Source: Candidatus Bathyarchaeia archaeon
Lineage (GTDB): Archaea; Thermoproteota; Bathyarchaeia; Bathyarchaeales; Bathycorpusculaceae
Direction: 5' to 3'
DNA: 64,000 nt
Assembly (NCBI GenBank): GCA_038728085.1
Contig: JAVYUU010000002.1
Span: 1-64,000, forward strand
Below, one piece after another: positions 25,455-33,713 of the stretch. Every line of letters starts with the position of its first letter. Within the stretch, counting starts at the first letter, position 1. A program made the translations under genes and the position numbers. The notes below the pieces were generated by a model that was not told the DNA's origin, searched no databases, and saw only the letters and a program-made list of their open reading frames with translations.

Positions 25455-26777
25455 TTATTTGTACACGCCGTATTTCTTTGTGGCTTCGATCATGGCCTTA
25501 ACGTTCTCCGGCTTTGCCTGATCAATAACTGCTCCATTCATCACTATAAATCCTCCGCCTTCGCCGGCCACCTCAATGAGGTTTTTAATGTATTTTTCCA
25601 CGTCCTTCGGGGAGCCCACTTGCAGCAAATGGCTTGGAACGTTGCCTCCGATACACGCTACATCGCCTAAAATCTCCTTGGCTCTACGCATGTCTGTTTG
25701 GTCGAAGCCCCAAATGGTCTTGCCCTTAGGCAGATCCTTGATGATTTCTAGACGTGAGCCATAGGCGCCTTCAGCCCATGGGAAGGGCACACATCCCTCA
25801 TCTATTAAGCCCAAAATGACCTTTTTGAGTGTTGGCCAATAGAAGGTTTCAAACTGCTTAATGGACATGAAACCGTCAGCACCCTTATGCAGCGGTATGA
25901 ACACTATGGGGTTTCCATTCATTTTTGCCGCTGAGGCTCCCATTTTAATCATTAGGGGTGTTATTTCCTCCATAGCTTGGAGAAGCTTGTCCTTGTTGCG
26001 GTACATGTCCAGCATTATCCCCCTTGTTCCCCTCAGAGTGTCGCCTAACACGTCGAAGGGCGCCTTTGTTCCACCGCCGAAAAAGTTTGGAAAGCCTAGG
26101 CCTGCTATTTCCTTTTCCCATGCCACCACATATCCTATCCACTTTAGGGCTTCGTTTCCAGCCTCCATGATAGCTTTTAATGCCGCTTGGACATCTGGGA
26201 AACCGAATGGTATGAAGTTGGCTGGCGTGAAGCCTCCATACATTTCTAGGATGTTGGTGAAGCGCGGAAGCTTTTTGAAGGGCTCCAAGGCTCCGAAAAT
26301 CCTTGGGAAATACGTTGTTAAGAAGAAATGTGTTGGATCCTCAATTAGGGCGTCATATTCTTCCGCCTTCATGTATTCGCCTTCAATGCACTGATAAGAG
26401 CTCTCCTTGGGAACCCCGTGTCCAGGCCAAGCATATAGTTTGTAGTCGAGAATTTCGAAGAATCTGCCAGGACCTGGCCCTATTACTCCTACATGAGCGT
26501 CTGGCTCGAAATCTAGGACGTACTTTTTGAAGGCGAAGGTTAGCTTTTCATAGTCATACATCATGTCGTAGGGTGTTAAACCAACATAGTAGGCGGGGAA
26601 AAACCCTATTATTGGAAAGACAGGCACCCTGTCGGGCAACTTTTTCAGTTCAATAGCATCCTTTATTCGGGTAACTCTCCCCTTGTAGCCTTTTTCAGCC
26701 TCTTCGCTGGCGAATTTTACGCCATCCGGAGAAAGCCACCGTTTAAACAGTTCTTCCCGCTTTTCGTCTGCCGACAA
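25455..26777 (-). CDS. Uroporphyrinogen-decarboxylase-like corrinoid methyltransferase
   Basis: 440 aa, URO-D superfamily barrel with late motifs IGGNVPSHLLQVGSPKDVE and KPENVKAM. It is not heme-pathway UroD: it directly follows a corrinoid-protein gene with no gap, the classic context of methyltransferases such as MtaA/MtbA and O-demethylases such as MtvB/MtoB. The H-x-C-G zinc motif of MtaA/MtbA is absent; the equivalent strand reads PFPWAEGAYGSRLE, and the late Cys position reads VMNGAV. It would take a methyl group from a donor (or pass it on) through the partner corrinoid protein. The donor is unknown. Confidence 0.85.
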   Translation of the reverse strand: MSADEKREELFKRWLSPDGVKFASEEAEKGYKGRVTRIKDAIELKKLPDRVPVFPIIGFFPAYYVGLTPYDMMYDYEKLTFAFKKYVLDFEPDAHVGVIGPGPGRFFEILDYKLYAWPGHGVPKESSYQCIEGEYMKAEEYDALIEDPTHFFLTTYFPRIFGALEPFKKLPRFTNILEMYGGFTPANFIPFGFPDVQAALKAIMEAGNEALKWIGYVVAWEKEIAGLGFPNFFGGGTKAPFDVLGDTLRGTRGIMLDMYRNKDKLLQAMEEITPLMIKMGASAAKMNGNPIVFIPLHKGADGFMSIKQFETFYWPTLKKVILGLIDEGCVPFPWAEGAYGSRLEIIKDLPKGKTIWGFDQTDMRRAKEILGDVACIGGNVPSHLLQVGSPKDVEKYIKNLIEVAGEGGGFIVMNGAVIDQAKPENVKAMIEATKKYGVYK

Positions 26778-27428
26778 CTATTTCACCCCCACCCATTTTT
26801 TGGCTAGAGCAACGGCTTCCATAGCGTCTTTGCCATAAGCGTCAGCTCCAACGTATCGCTTAACCTCCTCGGTTATCTGGCCTCCTCCAATCATTATTTT
26901 GACTTTGTCTCTTAGACCAGCCTTCTCTATGGCCTCAACGGTTCTTTTCATAGAGTCGAAGGCCAACGTTAGGAAGCCGCTTAAGCCAACAATTGTGGCG
27001 CCCGTTTCCCTTATTTTCTCCACAAACTTTTCCTCTGGGACGTCCACGCCGAGATCGTAGACTTCGAAGCCGTTAACCTCCAGCATGAAAACAACTATGT
27101 CTTTGCCGATGTCATGTATGTCTCCGGCCACCGTTCCAATGACAATTTTGCCCAGCTTCTTGGTTTGGGCCTCTTTTGCGGCGAGTTTGGGCTTTATTAG
27201 GGCTGTTATCTCCTTTAATATTTCACCAGCATAGATTAGGTCGGATATGAAGTATTCGCTGTTGGCAAAACGGTTGCCGACGATTTCCATTCCCCTGCGG
27301 ACATAATCCATGATTTTGAATGGGTCTTCACCAGCATTAAGCAGGTCCTTGACAAGTCTGAGGGCCTCTTCCTCCTTTAAATCAGCCAGAGCGTTCACAA
27401 GATCATCTGGTTTTCCCATCTTAACCAC
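26778..27428 (-). CDS. Corrinoid-binding methyl carrier protein (MtaC/MtbC/MtoC type)
   Basis: 216 aa. The N-terminal four-helix cap (about 5-90, with LKEEEALRLVKDLL and EYFISDLIYAGEI) is followed by a B12-binding Rossmann domain. Cobalt-ligand motif D103-x-H105-x-x-G108 is in GDIHDIGKD, with the later GLSGFLTLAFDSMK and GGGQIT loops that hold the nucleotide tail. It directly precedes the URO-D methyltransferase gene, so the two form a methyltransferase pair. The likely activator is the ferredoxin-ASKHA protein at 6433-8319, and the likely acceptor enzyme is the MtrH-like protein. Confidence 0.93.
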   Translation of the reverse strand: MVKMGKPDDLVNALADLKEEEALRLVKDLLNAGEDPFKIMDYVRRGMEIVGNRFANSEYFISDLIYAGEILKEITALIKPKLAAKEAQTKKLGKIVIGTVAGDIHDIGKDIVVFMLEVNGFEVYDLGVDVPEEKFVEKIRETGATIVGLSGFLTLAFDSMKRTVEAIEKAGLRDKVKIMIGGGQITEEVKRYVGADAYGKDAMEAVALAKKWVGVK

Positions 27429-27515
27429 GAAAGGTGATAAACTTCATGCGTAATAAAAAATTTGCCCTAAAGGTTAAAGCTGGCTGTACGATGCAATTTG
27501 CCGAAGCACTTCATG

Positions 27516-27533
27516 AAAAACTTTAAAGTTTTT
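27516..27533. promoter_or_regulatory. 18-bp perfect palindrome in a divergent promoter
   Basis: AAAAACTTTAAAGTTTTT is an exact palindrome centred on TTTAAA, flanked on both sides by CATG. It lies in the 142-base spacer between the corrinoid operon (minus) and AOR2 (plus), about 40-55 bases before the AOR2 start, where a TATA box is expected. It may be the TATA box itself, a regulator site overlapping it, or both. Confidence 0.45.
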
Positions 27534-27570
27534 TGCATGCTATGAAAGTAGAATCGTTGAGGGCTGAAGA

Positions 27571-29436
27571 ATGTACGAAAAAGCGGATTCTTGGTTTGGC
27601 TATATGGGGCGAATTCTGAGGGTAAACCTGACCCAACGTAAATTCGCCGTAGAACCGCTGAAAAAGGAACTTGCTGAAAAGTTCATAGGCGGCCGCGGGT
27701 TTGGAGCAAAAATACTATTTGACGAGGTACCAAAGGGAACAGATCCTCTCGGTCCTGGCAACAAGCTAATTTTTACTGTGGGCCCGTTAACGGGCACTAA
27801 AGCCCAGTCGGCGAGCAGGTGGATTGCCCAGTTTAAGTCCCCGCTTACAAACGCCTACTGCAGAAGTGTGGGTGGAGGCTTCTTCGGGGCTGAACTAAAG
27901 TTCGCGGGGTACGACGCCATAATTGTTGAGGGGGCTTCTGAAAAACCCATCTACCTCTGGGTGAACGATGACAAGGTGGAGTTTAGGGATGCCTCTAAAG
28001 TTTGGGGCATGGCAACGTTGGCTGCCAGAGACTTTATCCGTGAAGAAACGGATGAAAGGGCAAGGATGGTTTTGATAGGCCCAGCTGGGGAGAGGCTTGT
28101 CAAAATTTCAGCCATAGTCACTGATGATATGCGGACTGCGGCGAGGGGTGGCGGCGGTACCGTGATGGGTTCTAAGAGGCTTAAAGCCATAGCTATAAGG
28201 GGTTCTAGGCATCCTGCAATTTATGATGATAAAGCCTTTGATGAGGCGGTTAAGGAGCAAATAGAGAATTTCCGCAAGAACCCAGCCCTTGAAGGGTTTA
28301 GGAGCTTAGGCACCAACGGCATAGTCTACCTATTCTACACTATGGGTAATTTTCCAACATACAACTTCAAACAGCTTCCATTTGAGGGCGCCCACAGGTT
28401 TACACCAGACATTCTAGCCAGCTACGTGGTTAAACATGAGGGCTGCTATGGCTGCATGATTAGATGCTGGAAGAAATTCAAGATCACGAGGGGACCCTAC
28501 GCTGGAATTGTTTGGGATTTCCCAGAATATGAAACCCACTGGTCCTACGGTGGAATTCTCGGAAACTGTAATATAGAGGCTATATCCTACGCCAACATGC
28601 TCTCAGACCTATATGGCTTGGACACTATTTCAACGGGGGTTGCCATAGCCTTCGCCACTGAACTCTACGAGAAGGGCATCATAAGCAAAAGCGAAACTGA
28701 CGGCCTTGAGCTTAGATGGGGAGACCCAGACGTTATAGTGGAGCTTGTGAGGCGCATAGCCCTGAGAATCGGCATAGGCGCATTGCTCGGCGAGGGAGTC
28801 AAAAGAGCCGCCGAGATAATTGGAAGAGGTGCCGAAAAATACGCCATGCACGTTAAAGGGCTTGAGTTTCCGGCTTACGACCCGCGTTCAGTGAAAGCCC
28901 ATGGATTGAACTTTGCCACATCGCCTATGGGCGCAAGCCACTGCATCGGCTGGAACAAATTCGAGATATTGGGTGTTCCAAGGAAAGTTGACCCCTTCGC
29001 CGTGGAGGGGAAGGGTGAAATAACCAAATATGTGCAGGATGAGACAGCGGTGGCTGAAACAGCCGTATTCTGCTCTTTCCCCCTCAGCAGTGACATGATA
29101 ACTCTAGACGTGTACAGTAGGCTGTTGCATGCGGCTACGGGCATTGAAAAGTTTAAGGATCCAAGATACCTGTGGCTTGTGGGCGAGAGAATCTTCAACC
29201 TTGAAAGGGCATTCATAGCCAGGGATGGCTTTGACGCCAGCCATGACTCTATGCCCGAGAGGATCCTCAAGGAGCCAGTGCCCAGAGAGCCTTCAAAGGG
29301 ACAAATCTTTGAGCTTGATCTCCTCCTCAAAGACTATTATAGGGCTAGGGGCTGGAGTGAGCTGGGGATCCCAACGAAGGAAAAACTAGTCCAGCTAGAG
29401 CTAACGGAAGCCGCCAACGAGCTTTATCCACCCTAG
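27571..29436 (+). CDS. Aldehyde ferredoxin oxidoreductase family enzyme (AOR2)
   Basis: 621 aa. Same family as the enzyme at 9441-11264 but clearly divergent. The N-terminal domain GYMGRILRVNLTQRK, GTKAQSASRWIAQFKSP and GGGFFGAELK binds the pterin; the cluster ligands are GCYGCMIRC (about residues 292-300) with a further Cys in GGILGNCN. It is paired with a MoaD-like gene 23 bases downstream, a common arrangement for AORs that need dedicated pterin sulfur transfer. It probably exchanges electrons with ferredoxin. The substrate is unknown. Confidence 0.92.
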   Translation: MYEKADSWFGYMGRILRVNLTQRKFAVEPLKKELAEKFIGGRGFGAKILFDEVPKGTDPLGPGNKLIFTVGPLTGTKAQSASRWIAQFKSPLTNAYCRSVGGGFFGAELKFAGYDAIIVEGASEKPIYLWVNDDKVEFRDASKVWGMATLAARDFIREETDERARMVLIGPAGERLVKISAIVTDDMRTAARGGGGTVMGSKRLKAIAIRGSRHPAIYDDKAFDEAVKEQIENFRKNPALEGFRSLGTNGIVYLFYTMGNFPTYNFKQLPFEGAHRFTPDILASYVVKHEGCYGCMIRCWKKFKITRGPYAGIVWDFPEYETHWSYGGILGNCNIEAISYANMLSDLYGLDTISTGVAIAFATELYEKGIISKSETDGLELRWGDPDVIVELVRRIALRIGIGALLGEGVKRAAEIIGRGAEKYAMHVKGLEFPAYDPRSVKAHGLNFATSPMGASHCIGWNKFEILGVPRKVDPFAVEGKGEITKYVQDETAVAETAVFCSFPLSSDMITLDVYSRLLHAATGIEKFKDPRYLWLVGERIFNLERAFIARDGFDASHDSMPERILKEPVPREPSKGQIFELDLLLKDYYRARGWSELGIPTKEKLVQLELTEAANELYPP

Positions 29437-29459
29437 TCCCTCTTTTTGTGTGATTTATA

Positions 29460-29723
29460 ATGAGGGTTCGCGTCAAGTTTGTGAGCACCACACGCAAGAA
29501 GTATGGTTTAACGGACTTCTGGCTTTTCCTCGGCGACGACGCCACCGTTGAGGATGTTCTAGCAAGAATTGAAAGGGAACACGGAGTCAGCATAAACCTC
29601 GAGGACACGGGTGTGGCTGTTCTGGTGAATGGTAAACGTCTTGAATTCATCGGCGGACCCAAAGCGAAGCTCAGAGACTTGGATGAAATCGTGATAATGC
29701 CTATAATTGCTGGAGGAATCTAG
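29460..29723 (+). CDS. MoaD/ThiS-like sulfur carrier protein
   Basis: 87 aa beta-grasp protein (MRVRVKFVSTTRKKYG, VAVLVNGKRLEF, DEIVIMPIIAGGI). Carriers of this type load sulfur on a C-terminal Gly-Gly. Here the chain ends in Gly-Gly-Ile, one residue beyond the usual end, so trimming would be needed for activation unless the protein has another role. It follows AOR2 in the same direction, supporting a job in tungsten/molybdenum pterin assembly for that enzyme. A short T run (about 29448-29452) in the spacer may reduce its transcription. Confidence 0.85.
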   Translation: MRVRVKFVSTTRKKYGLTDFWLFLGDDATVEDVLARIEREHGVSINLEDTGVAVLVNGKRLEFIGGPKAKLRDLDEIVIMPIIAGGI

Positions 29724-29751
29724 AAAATAAAAAGCAGAAGGGGGAAGAGGT

Positions 29752-31089
29752 CTAGGCGGGCACCAATTTTATCGCTTTGGCCGGACACACCATAACGCAT
29801 AAGCCGCAGCCTATGCACCTTTCGGAAACCTTAACTTTATTGTTTTCCACGTAAAGGGCGGCGCAGATGTTGTCCACGCATGTCTTGCAGAGCGTACACT
29901 TGTTCTCGTCAATGCTGGCTTTTGCAGCTATGTCCACCGCTTCATCCGCCATCCTCAGCTCTTTCACGCCTACACTGCGCATTTCCTCTATGCTGTTGTA
30001 GCCCTGCTCCTCCATAAACTTCCTAATAAACTCGAGTTCGGCTTTCAAGTATCTGATGCCCTTGAAGAATATGGCGGCGCACTGTCCCGTGGCTTTGGCT
30101 CCAAGCATTATTACCTGGATTATATGCTCGGCGTTCATCAGGCCGCCCATGGCTAGTATGTCCAGTTCCGGCACGAACATGCTTATGGCGGCGACATGCT
30201 TACGCACTATGGGTCTTAATGGTTCTCCGCCATATCCAATGAAGGGGTTTCCATCCGTGAAAGGTAGTGTCGTCTTCCCTCTGTTATAAATGTCTGGCGG
30301 CGGAATTGTCACGCCCATGTTGGCGGTGCTGATGAAGGAGGCACCCGCCTTCTTCACTCGTCTGGCGATTTCCACAACCCTTGGGAAGCCGGTTTCTGGA
30401 GTGAGTTTAACCCCCACGGGGATGCTGACTTCCTTGACGACCTCTTTAACAACCTCCTCCAGGAATTCTGGGGAGTCACCCATGATGGCGCCCATGTTGG
30501 AGAAGATAAACTTTCCATCCAGAAAGGCTTTCACGTTGCCGCTTACCGTGGCGAAGAAGGGACAAGAAACGTTAATCTCAATCATGTCGAAGCCTGCTTC
30601 CTCAGCCCTTCTAGAAGCTATGGCAAACGATTCTGGGTCTCCGGCGGCTTCAATGTTTGCGATTAGCGGGACATCCTCCGGCTTCTTCTCCATCAACATT
30701 TTAATTATGGGCATTTTAAGCTCCAGGGATTTCGCGAACCCCTCTATTGGAATGCCATAGGGCGTTAGGGCGCCAAGCCTATGCAGAAAGCATCCTTCCC
30801 CATCCTTCATCCATCGCCTAACGGGTCTCCCGCCAAAATGTTTTCGAATTATCTGCTGCCACTCCTCAGACGCAACTTCCCTCTTCTTCCTCTTAACGTA
30901 GTCCTCGGGCAGGGAGCAAAGCGCTCCCACATTTATGTATCCAGCTCCAGCCTCCGCCGACTTGAGCAGTATCTTTGCGACATCCTCGTCGGGTATTGAA
31001 CTGCCCATAAAGGTTGCGATGGCGCCAACGCCGATGGGGCTTGGGAGGGTTACTCCGGCAAAATCCACAAACAACCTTTCATCTCTCAT
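29752..31089 (-). CDS. Dihydroorotate-dehydrogenase-like flavoprotein with C-terminal ferredoxin domain (PreA type)
   Basis: 445 aa. An FMN-binding TIM barrel (LPSPIGVGAIATFMGS, IEINVSCPFF with the catalytic Cys region, IPVGVKLTPETG, ILAMGGLMNAEHI) is followed by two 4Fe-4S motifs at the end (CTLCKTCVDNIC and CIGCGLCVMVC). This matches PreA, the catalytic part of dihydropyrimidine dehydrogenase, rather than biosynthetic PyrD, which this genome has at 41607-42527. No PreT partner is adjacent. It may couple reduction or oxidation of a cyclic substrate to ferredoxin. Confidence 0.88.
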   Translation of the reverse strand: MRDERLFVDFAGVTLPSPIGVGAIATFMGSSIPDEDVAKILLKSAEAGAGYINVGALCSLPEDYVKRKKREVASEEWQQIIRKHFGGRPVRRWMKDGEGCFLHRLGALTPYGIPIEGFAKSLELKMPIIKMLMEKKPEDVPLIANIEAAGDPESFAIASRRAEEAGFDMIEINVSCPFFATVSGNVKAFLDGKFIFSNMGAIMGDSPEFLEEVVKEVVKEVSIPVGVKLTPETGFPRVVEIARRVKKAGASFISTANMGVTIPPPDIYNRGKTTLPFTDGNPFIGYGGEPLRPIVRKHVAAISMFVPELDILAMGGLMNAEHIIQVIMLGAKATGQCAAIFFKGIRYLKAELEFIRKFMEEQGYNSIEEMRSVGVKELRMADEAVDIAAKASIDENKCTLCKTCVDNICAALYVENNKVKVSERCIGCGLCVMVCPAKAIKLVPA

Positions 31090-31154
31090 GGTGGCTCATT
31101 CCTCTCGAGTATTTTGAACGTTTGACTGTAAATTTGACCCTTATATTAACCTTG

Positions 31155-31442
31155 TCAATTAGAGCCATGGCAATTTCCTATAAAAGTCGCTTGTCCAGCA
31201 TGGTAATGTGTTTGGTAATGTGGGGGCTGGTGTATTTGAAGGGCAAATTGGAGTTTGGGTTGGCGGAGCGCAGGTTGCAGTGTAGGTATCTTTTTCTCTC
31301 CTTTTTCTTCCTCAAGCTTTTCCTCGGAAGGTTTTGTTCTAGGTTTTTCCTCTGGTTTTCCTATAACAATGGATTTGACGCCCGGGGGCAGCTTCTCACC
31401 TTTTATTTTCTCCAAATCCTTTTCGCTTGTAATCACCCTCAA
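31155..31442 (-). CDS. Small charged protein of unknown function, 95 aa
   Basis: The first half (MRVITSEKDLEKIKGEKLPP, then a Lys/Glu/Pro-rich linker) looks genuine; the last 40 residues are rich in Gln, Pro and His and may be a disordered tail. It overlaps the preceding coiled-coil gene by 4 bases at 31439-31442, a translational-coupling arrangement. No domain is recognised. Confidence 0.5.
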   Translation of the reverse strand: MRVITSEKDLEKIKGEKLPPGVKSIVIGKPEEKPRTKPSEEKLEEEKGEKKIPTLQPALRQPKLQFALQIHQPPHYQTHYHAGQATFIGNCHGSN

Positions 31443-31687
31443 TAGGTTGAAGGGGTTCTGATTTCACTTACCGCAGATCTAATGTCAATTATGGACCGTT
31501 TAAGCTCAGCCACAGCGGTATTCAACTCTTCAGAAAGCTTCTCTACGCTGAATTTTAACCTCTCAATCTCCTGCTTTTCCGACTTTTCCCCTTCGGTTGA
31601 TTTTTCCTCCTTCGCTGGCTTCTCCTCCGCAGGAGGCCTCTTCGCTTCCTCGGAGTTTTCCTTTTTGCCGTTTTCCGTCTTCGCCAT
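31439..31687 (-). CDS. Small coiled-coil protein of unknown function
   Basis: About 82 aa from ATG 31687 (an upstream in-frame ATG lies at 31702). The first 40 residues are a Lys/Glu/Ala/Pro-rich low-complexity segment, and the rest is a heptad-like helix (EIERLKFSVEKLSEELNTAV) ending in a short hydrophobic turn. It may assemble with the product of the coupled downstream gene. A TATA-like AATTTAAAT at about 31739-31748 serves as the likely promoter. Confidence 0.55.
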   Translation of the reverse strand: MAKTENGKKENSEEAKRPPAEEKPAKEEKSTEGEKSEKQEIERLKFSVEKLSEELNTAVAELKRSIIDIRSAVSEIRTPSTY

Positions 31688-31840
31688 AACATAACATCCC
31701 AAGCTGGCTAACTGATTTACTATACGAATCCCAAATGTGCATTTAAATTATGTGAATCCAGAATCAATATTTGTAAATTTTTCAAATTTTGATCAGAATT
31801 TTATAAAATTTACAAGTCTGTAATCGAACAAGATTACGAA

Positions 31841-31883
31841 CGAACAGTGTACGAACAGTGTACGAACCAAAAAACATATTTAG
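31841..31883 (+). promoter_or_regulatory. 11-bp tandem repeats next to a TATA box
   Basis: CGAACAGTGTA occurs twice in tandem (31841-31851, 31852-31862) and a third time in part (CGAAC, 31863-31867). The TATA-like CATATTTAG follows at 31875-31883, about 30 bases before the start at 31914. Repeats one helical turn apart just upstream of the TATA box look like a regulator site for the secreted-protein gene. The remainder of the 31703-31913 spacer is A/T-rich without a gene. Confidence 0.4.
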
Positions 31884-31913
31884 ATTAAAAGCCGAATAAC
31901 TTGCAGAAAGCCA

Positions 31914-33071
31914 ATGAAGCATAAATACCTACTCATAATACTTCCCATATCGATTGTAGCCTCCATTTTGGCTCCGGCGATTTACATTCTCTACTACAGC
32001 GACGACAGCCTAGAAAACGCCAATGAAAAAGTTTTCTTTGGAGTTACCTTCAGCAAAGGAAGCCCCCAGGATGCAAAACGCCTAATCGAAAAAGTGAAGA
32101 ATTATACGAACCTCCTCGTCATAACTGCTTGGGATGAACTCTGCGCCCAAAATGATAATGGAGCAGCCCTAACCGAAGTTTGCGAGTACGCAGCGAACGC
32201 CGACCTCCACTTCATAGTCTACTTAAGCTTTGTATCCCAAGTTGCCTACCCATGGCATAGGCCTTGGCTGGAAAACGCCTCAGAAAGGTTTGGCAAATAC
32301 TTCTTGGGAGTTTATTTCTACGATGAGCCAGGCGGAAAACAAGTAGACACCGGGACGTGGCGAGGTTTCAGACCTGAACTATTCAATTACAGTGAGGCGG
32401 CAAACTGGTATGTCAGCAGTATTGGTTCCAGCGAAAGTCTGCGAATTCTAAAGGGCTTGGGCATTAGAGTTTTTACGGCTGATTATGCGCTTTACTGGTT
32501 TGATTATTTGGCTGGTTATGACTGCGTTTTCGTTGAGTTCGGATGGAACCATAGCCGAATCCAACACATAGCCCTTGGGCGGGGAGCCGCCAACGTGCAG
32601 GGCAAGGATTGGGGCGTTATCATAACATGGACATACAATCACCCACCATACCTCGAAAATGGAACAAGATTGTACGAGGATTTGGTGACCGCCTACAAGG
32701 CTGGGGCGAAATACATAGTCATATTTAACTATCCAAGGATTGAGGGAAATCCCTACGGCATACTAACCGAAGAACACTTCAAGGCGATGGAGGATTTTTG
32801 GCATCTCATAACCTCGCCTAAACCATTCGAAAAAGTGAGGGGACAAGTGGCCTACGTGCTCCCAAAAGATTATGGTTGGGGGATGCGGAGCCCAGACGAC
32901 AAGATATGGGGGATATGGCCTCCGGATGACAAGTCTCTAACAATATGGGAAAACATGGGCAAGCTCCTTGAAAAGTATGGTTTAAAACTTGACATAATCT
33001 ATGACGATCCAAAATTCAACTTCAAAAGGAAATATGCCATCCTATATTATTGGAACAGCACGATAACCTAG
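31914..33071 (+). CDS. Membrane-anchored extracellular protein, possible glycosidase-like barrel
   Basis: 385 aa. A signal-anchor (about 5-27) precedes a large extracellular domain with repeated barrel-like strands (VFFGVTFSKGSPQDA, LLVITAWDEL, LHFIVYLSFV, GVYFYDEPGGKQ, IRVFTADYALYWFDYLAGYD, KDWGVIITWTYNHPP, KYIVIFNYP) and late C-terminal sheets. The YFYDEPGG strand with acidic residues would suit a glycoside-hydrolase-like active site, but I cannot match it to a named family. Several N-glycosylation sequons support an outside location. A second anchored protein gene follows. Confidence 0.65.
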   Translation: MKHKYLLIILPISIVASILAPAIYILYYSDDSLENANEKVFFGVTFSKGSPQDAKRLIEKVKNYTNLLVITAWDELCAQNDNGAALTEVCEYAANADLHFIVYLSFVSQVAYPWHRPWLENASERFGKYFLGVYFYDEPGGKQVDTGTWRGFRPELFNYSEAANWYVSSIGSSESLRILKGLGIRVFTADYALYWFDYLAGYDCVFVEFGWNHSRIQHIALGRGAANVQGKDWGVIITWTYNHPPYLENGTRLYEDLVTAYKAGAKYIVIFNYPRIEGNPYGILTEEHFKAMEDFWHLITSPKPFEKVRGQVAYVLPKDYGWGMRSPDDKIWGIWPPDDKSLTIWENMGKLLEKYGLKLDIIYDDPKFNFKRKYAILYYWNSTIT

Positions 33072-33090
33072 ACGAAATGTAAATAAGCCC

Positions 33091-33693
33091 GTGCAAAATA
33101 AGACATTTTGGGCTCGGCCGTTGAAGCGGAAATCCATCGCAATAATTCTATTGTTAATTGGATGCTTTATGGCAGTAGCAGTGGCGCTTGCAGTTTACAA
33201 CCTAAATAAACCGTTCAACCCCCACGTCGAGTTCCTATACTCAAAAAGGCATGTTTTCCATGTTGTAAACCGCACTATTTCGGACGTTTTTGGCAACAAA
33301 ACCTTCGCCATAAGCATCATAGAAAACCATAGCGACGAAGACCCATCATGGAGCCTTGAAAAGGCATTTGCCGAAAACTTCACCATCATAACCACCTTCG
33401 AAACCCATGAATACCGATTTGGAATAGCCGGAAACCTAAACTATACCCAGATACAATCAAAAGACATTAGAGAAGCCATCCAAGCAGTCATAGGCGAGGA
33501 AAGAAGAGATCTCCCGGTTAATAAAAGCCTCCTCACCGGCGAGCCGTTCCCGTCAATTTCATACTGGCAAGGCGACCCCTTCAGCCCATCAAGCAAAGGC
33601 TTTGAAAAAGGAATAATCATAGAAACCACCAAAGAATTAACTGAAGAACAGATAAGACGCCTGTGCGAAACCATCCTAAGCTACCTATACTAG
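33091..33693 (+). CDS. Membrane-anchored extracellular protein of unknown function
   Basis: 200 aa, GTG start at 33091. A basic N-terminus and one membrane segment (about 16-37) precede an extracellular domain with several N-x-S/T sequons (NRTISDVFGNKTF, NFTIITTF, NYTQIQ). No catalytic motif or Cys pair is seen. It lies 19 bases behind the barrel-like anchored protein gene and probably shares its promoter. The family is unknown. Confidence 0.6.
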   Translation: MQNKTFWARPLKRKSIAIILLLIGCFMAVAVALAVYNLNKPFNPHVEFLYSKRHVFHVVNRTISDVFGNKTFAISIIENHSDEDPSWSLEKAFAENFTIITTFETHEYRFGIAGNLNYTQIQSKDIREAIQAVIGEERRDLPVNKSLLTGEPFPSISYWQGDPFSPSSKGFEKGIIIETTKELTEEQIRRLCETILSYLY

Positions 33694-33713
33694 CAGTTAC
33701 CTTTACAAAGTGG

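Noticed and set aside
25455-26777. Heme-pathway uroporphyrinogen decarboxylase
   Set aside because: Abuts a corrinoid protein gene and has no heme-synthesis neighbours; sequence fits the methyltransferase branch.
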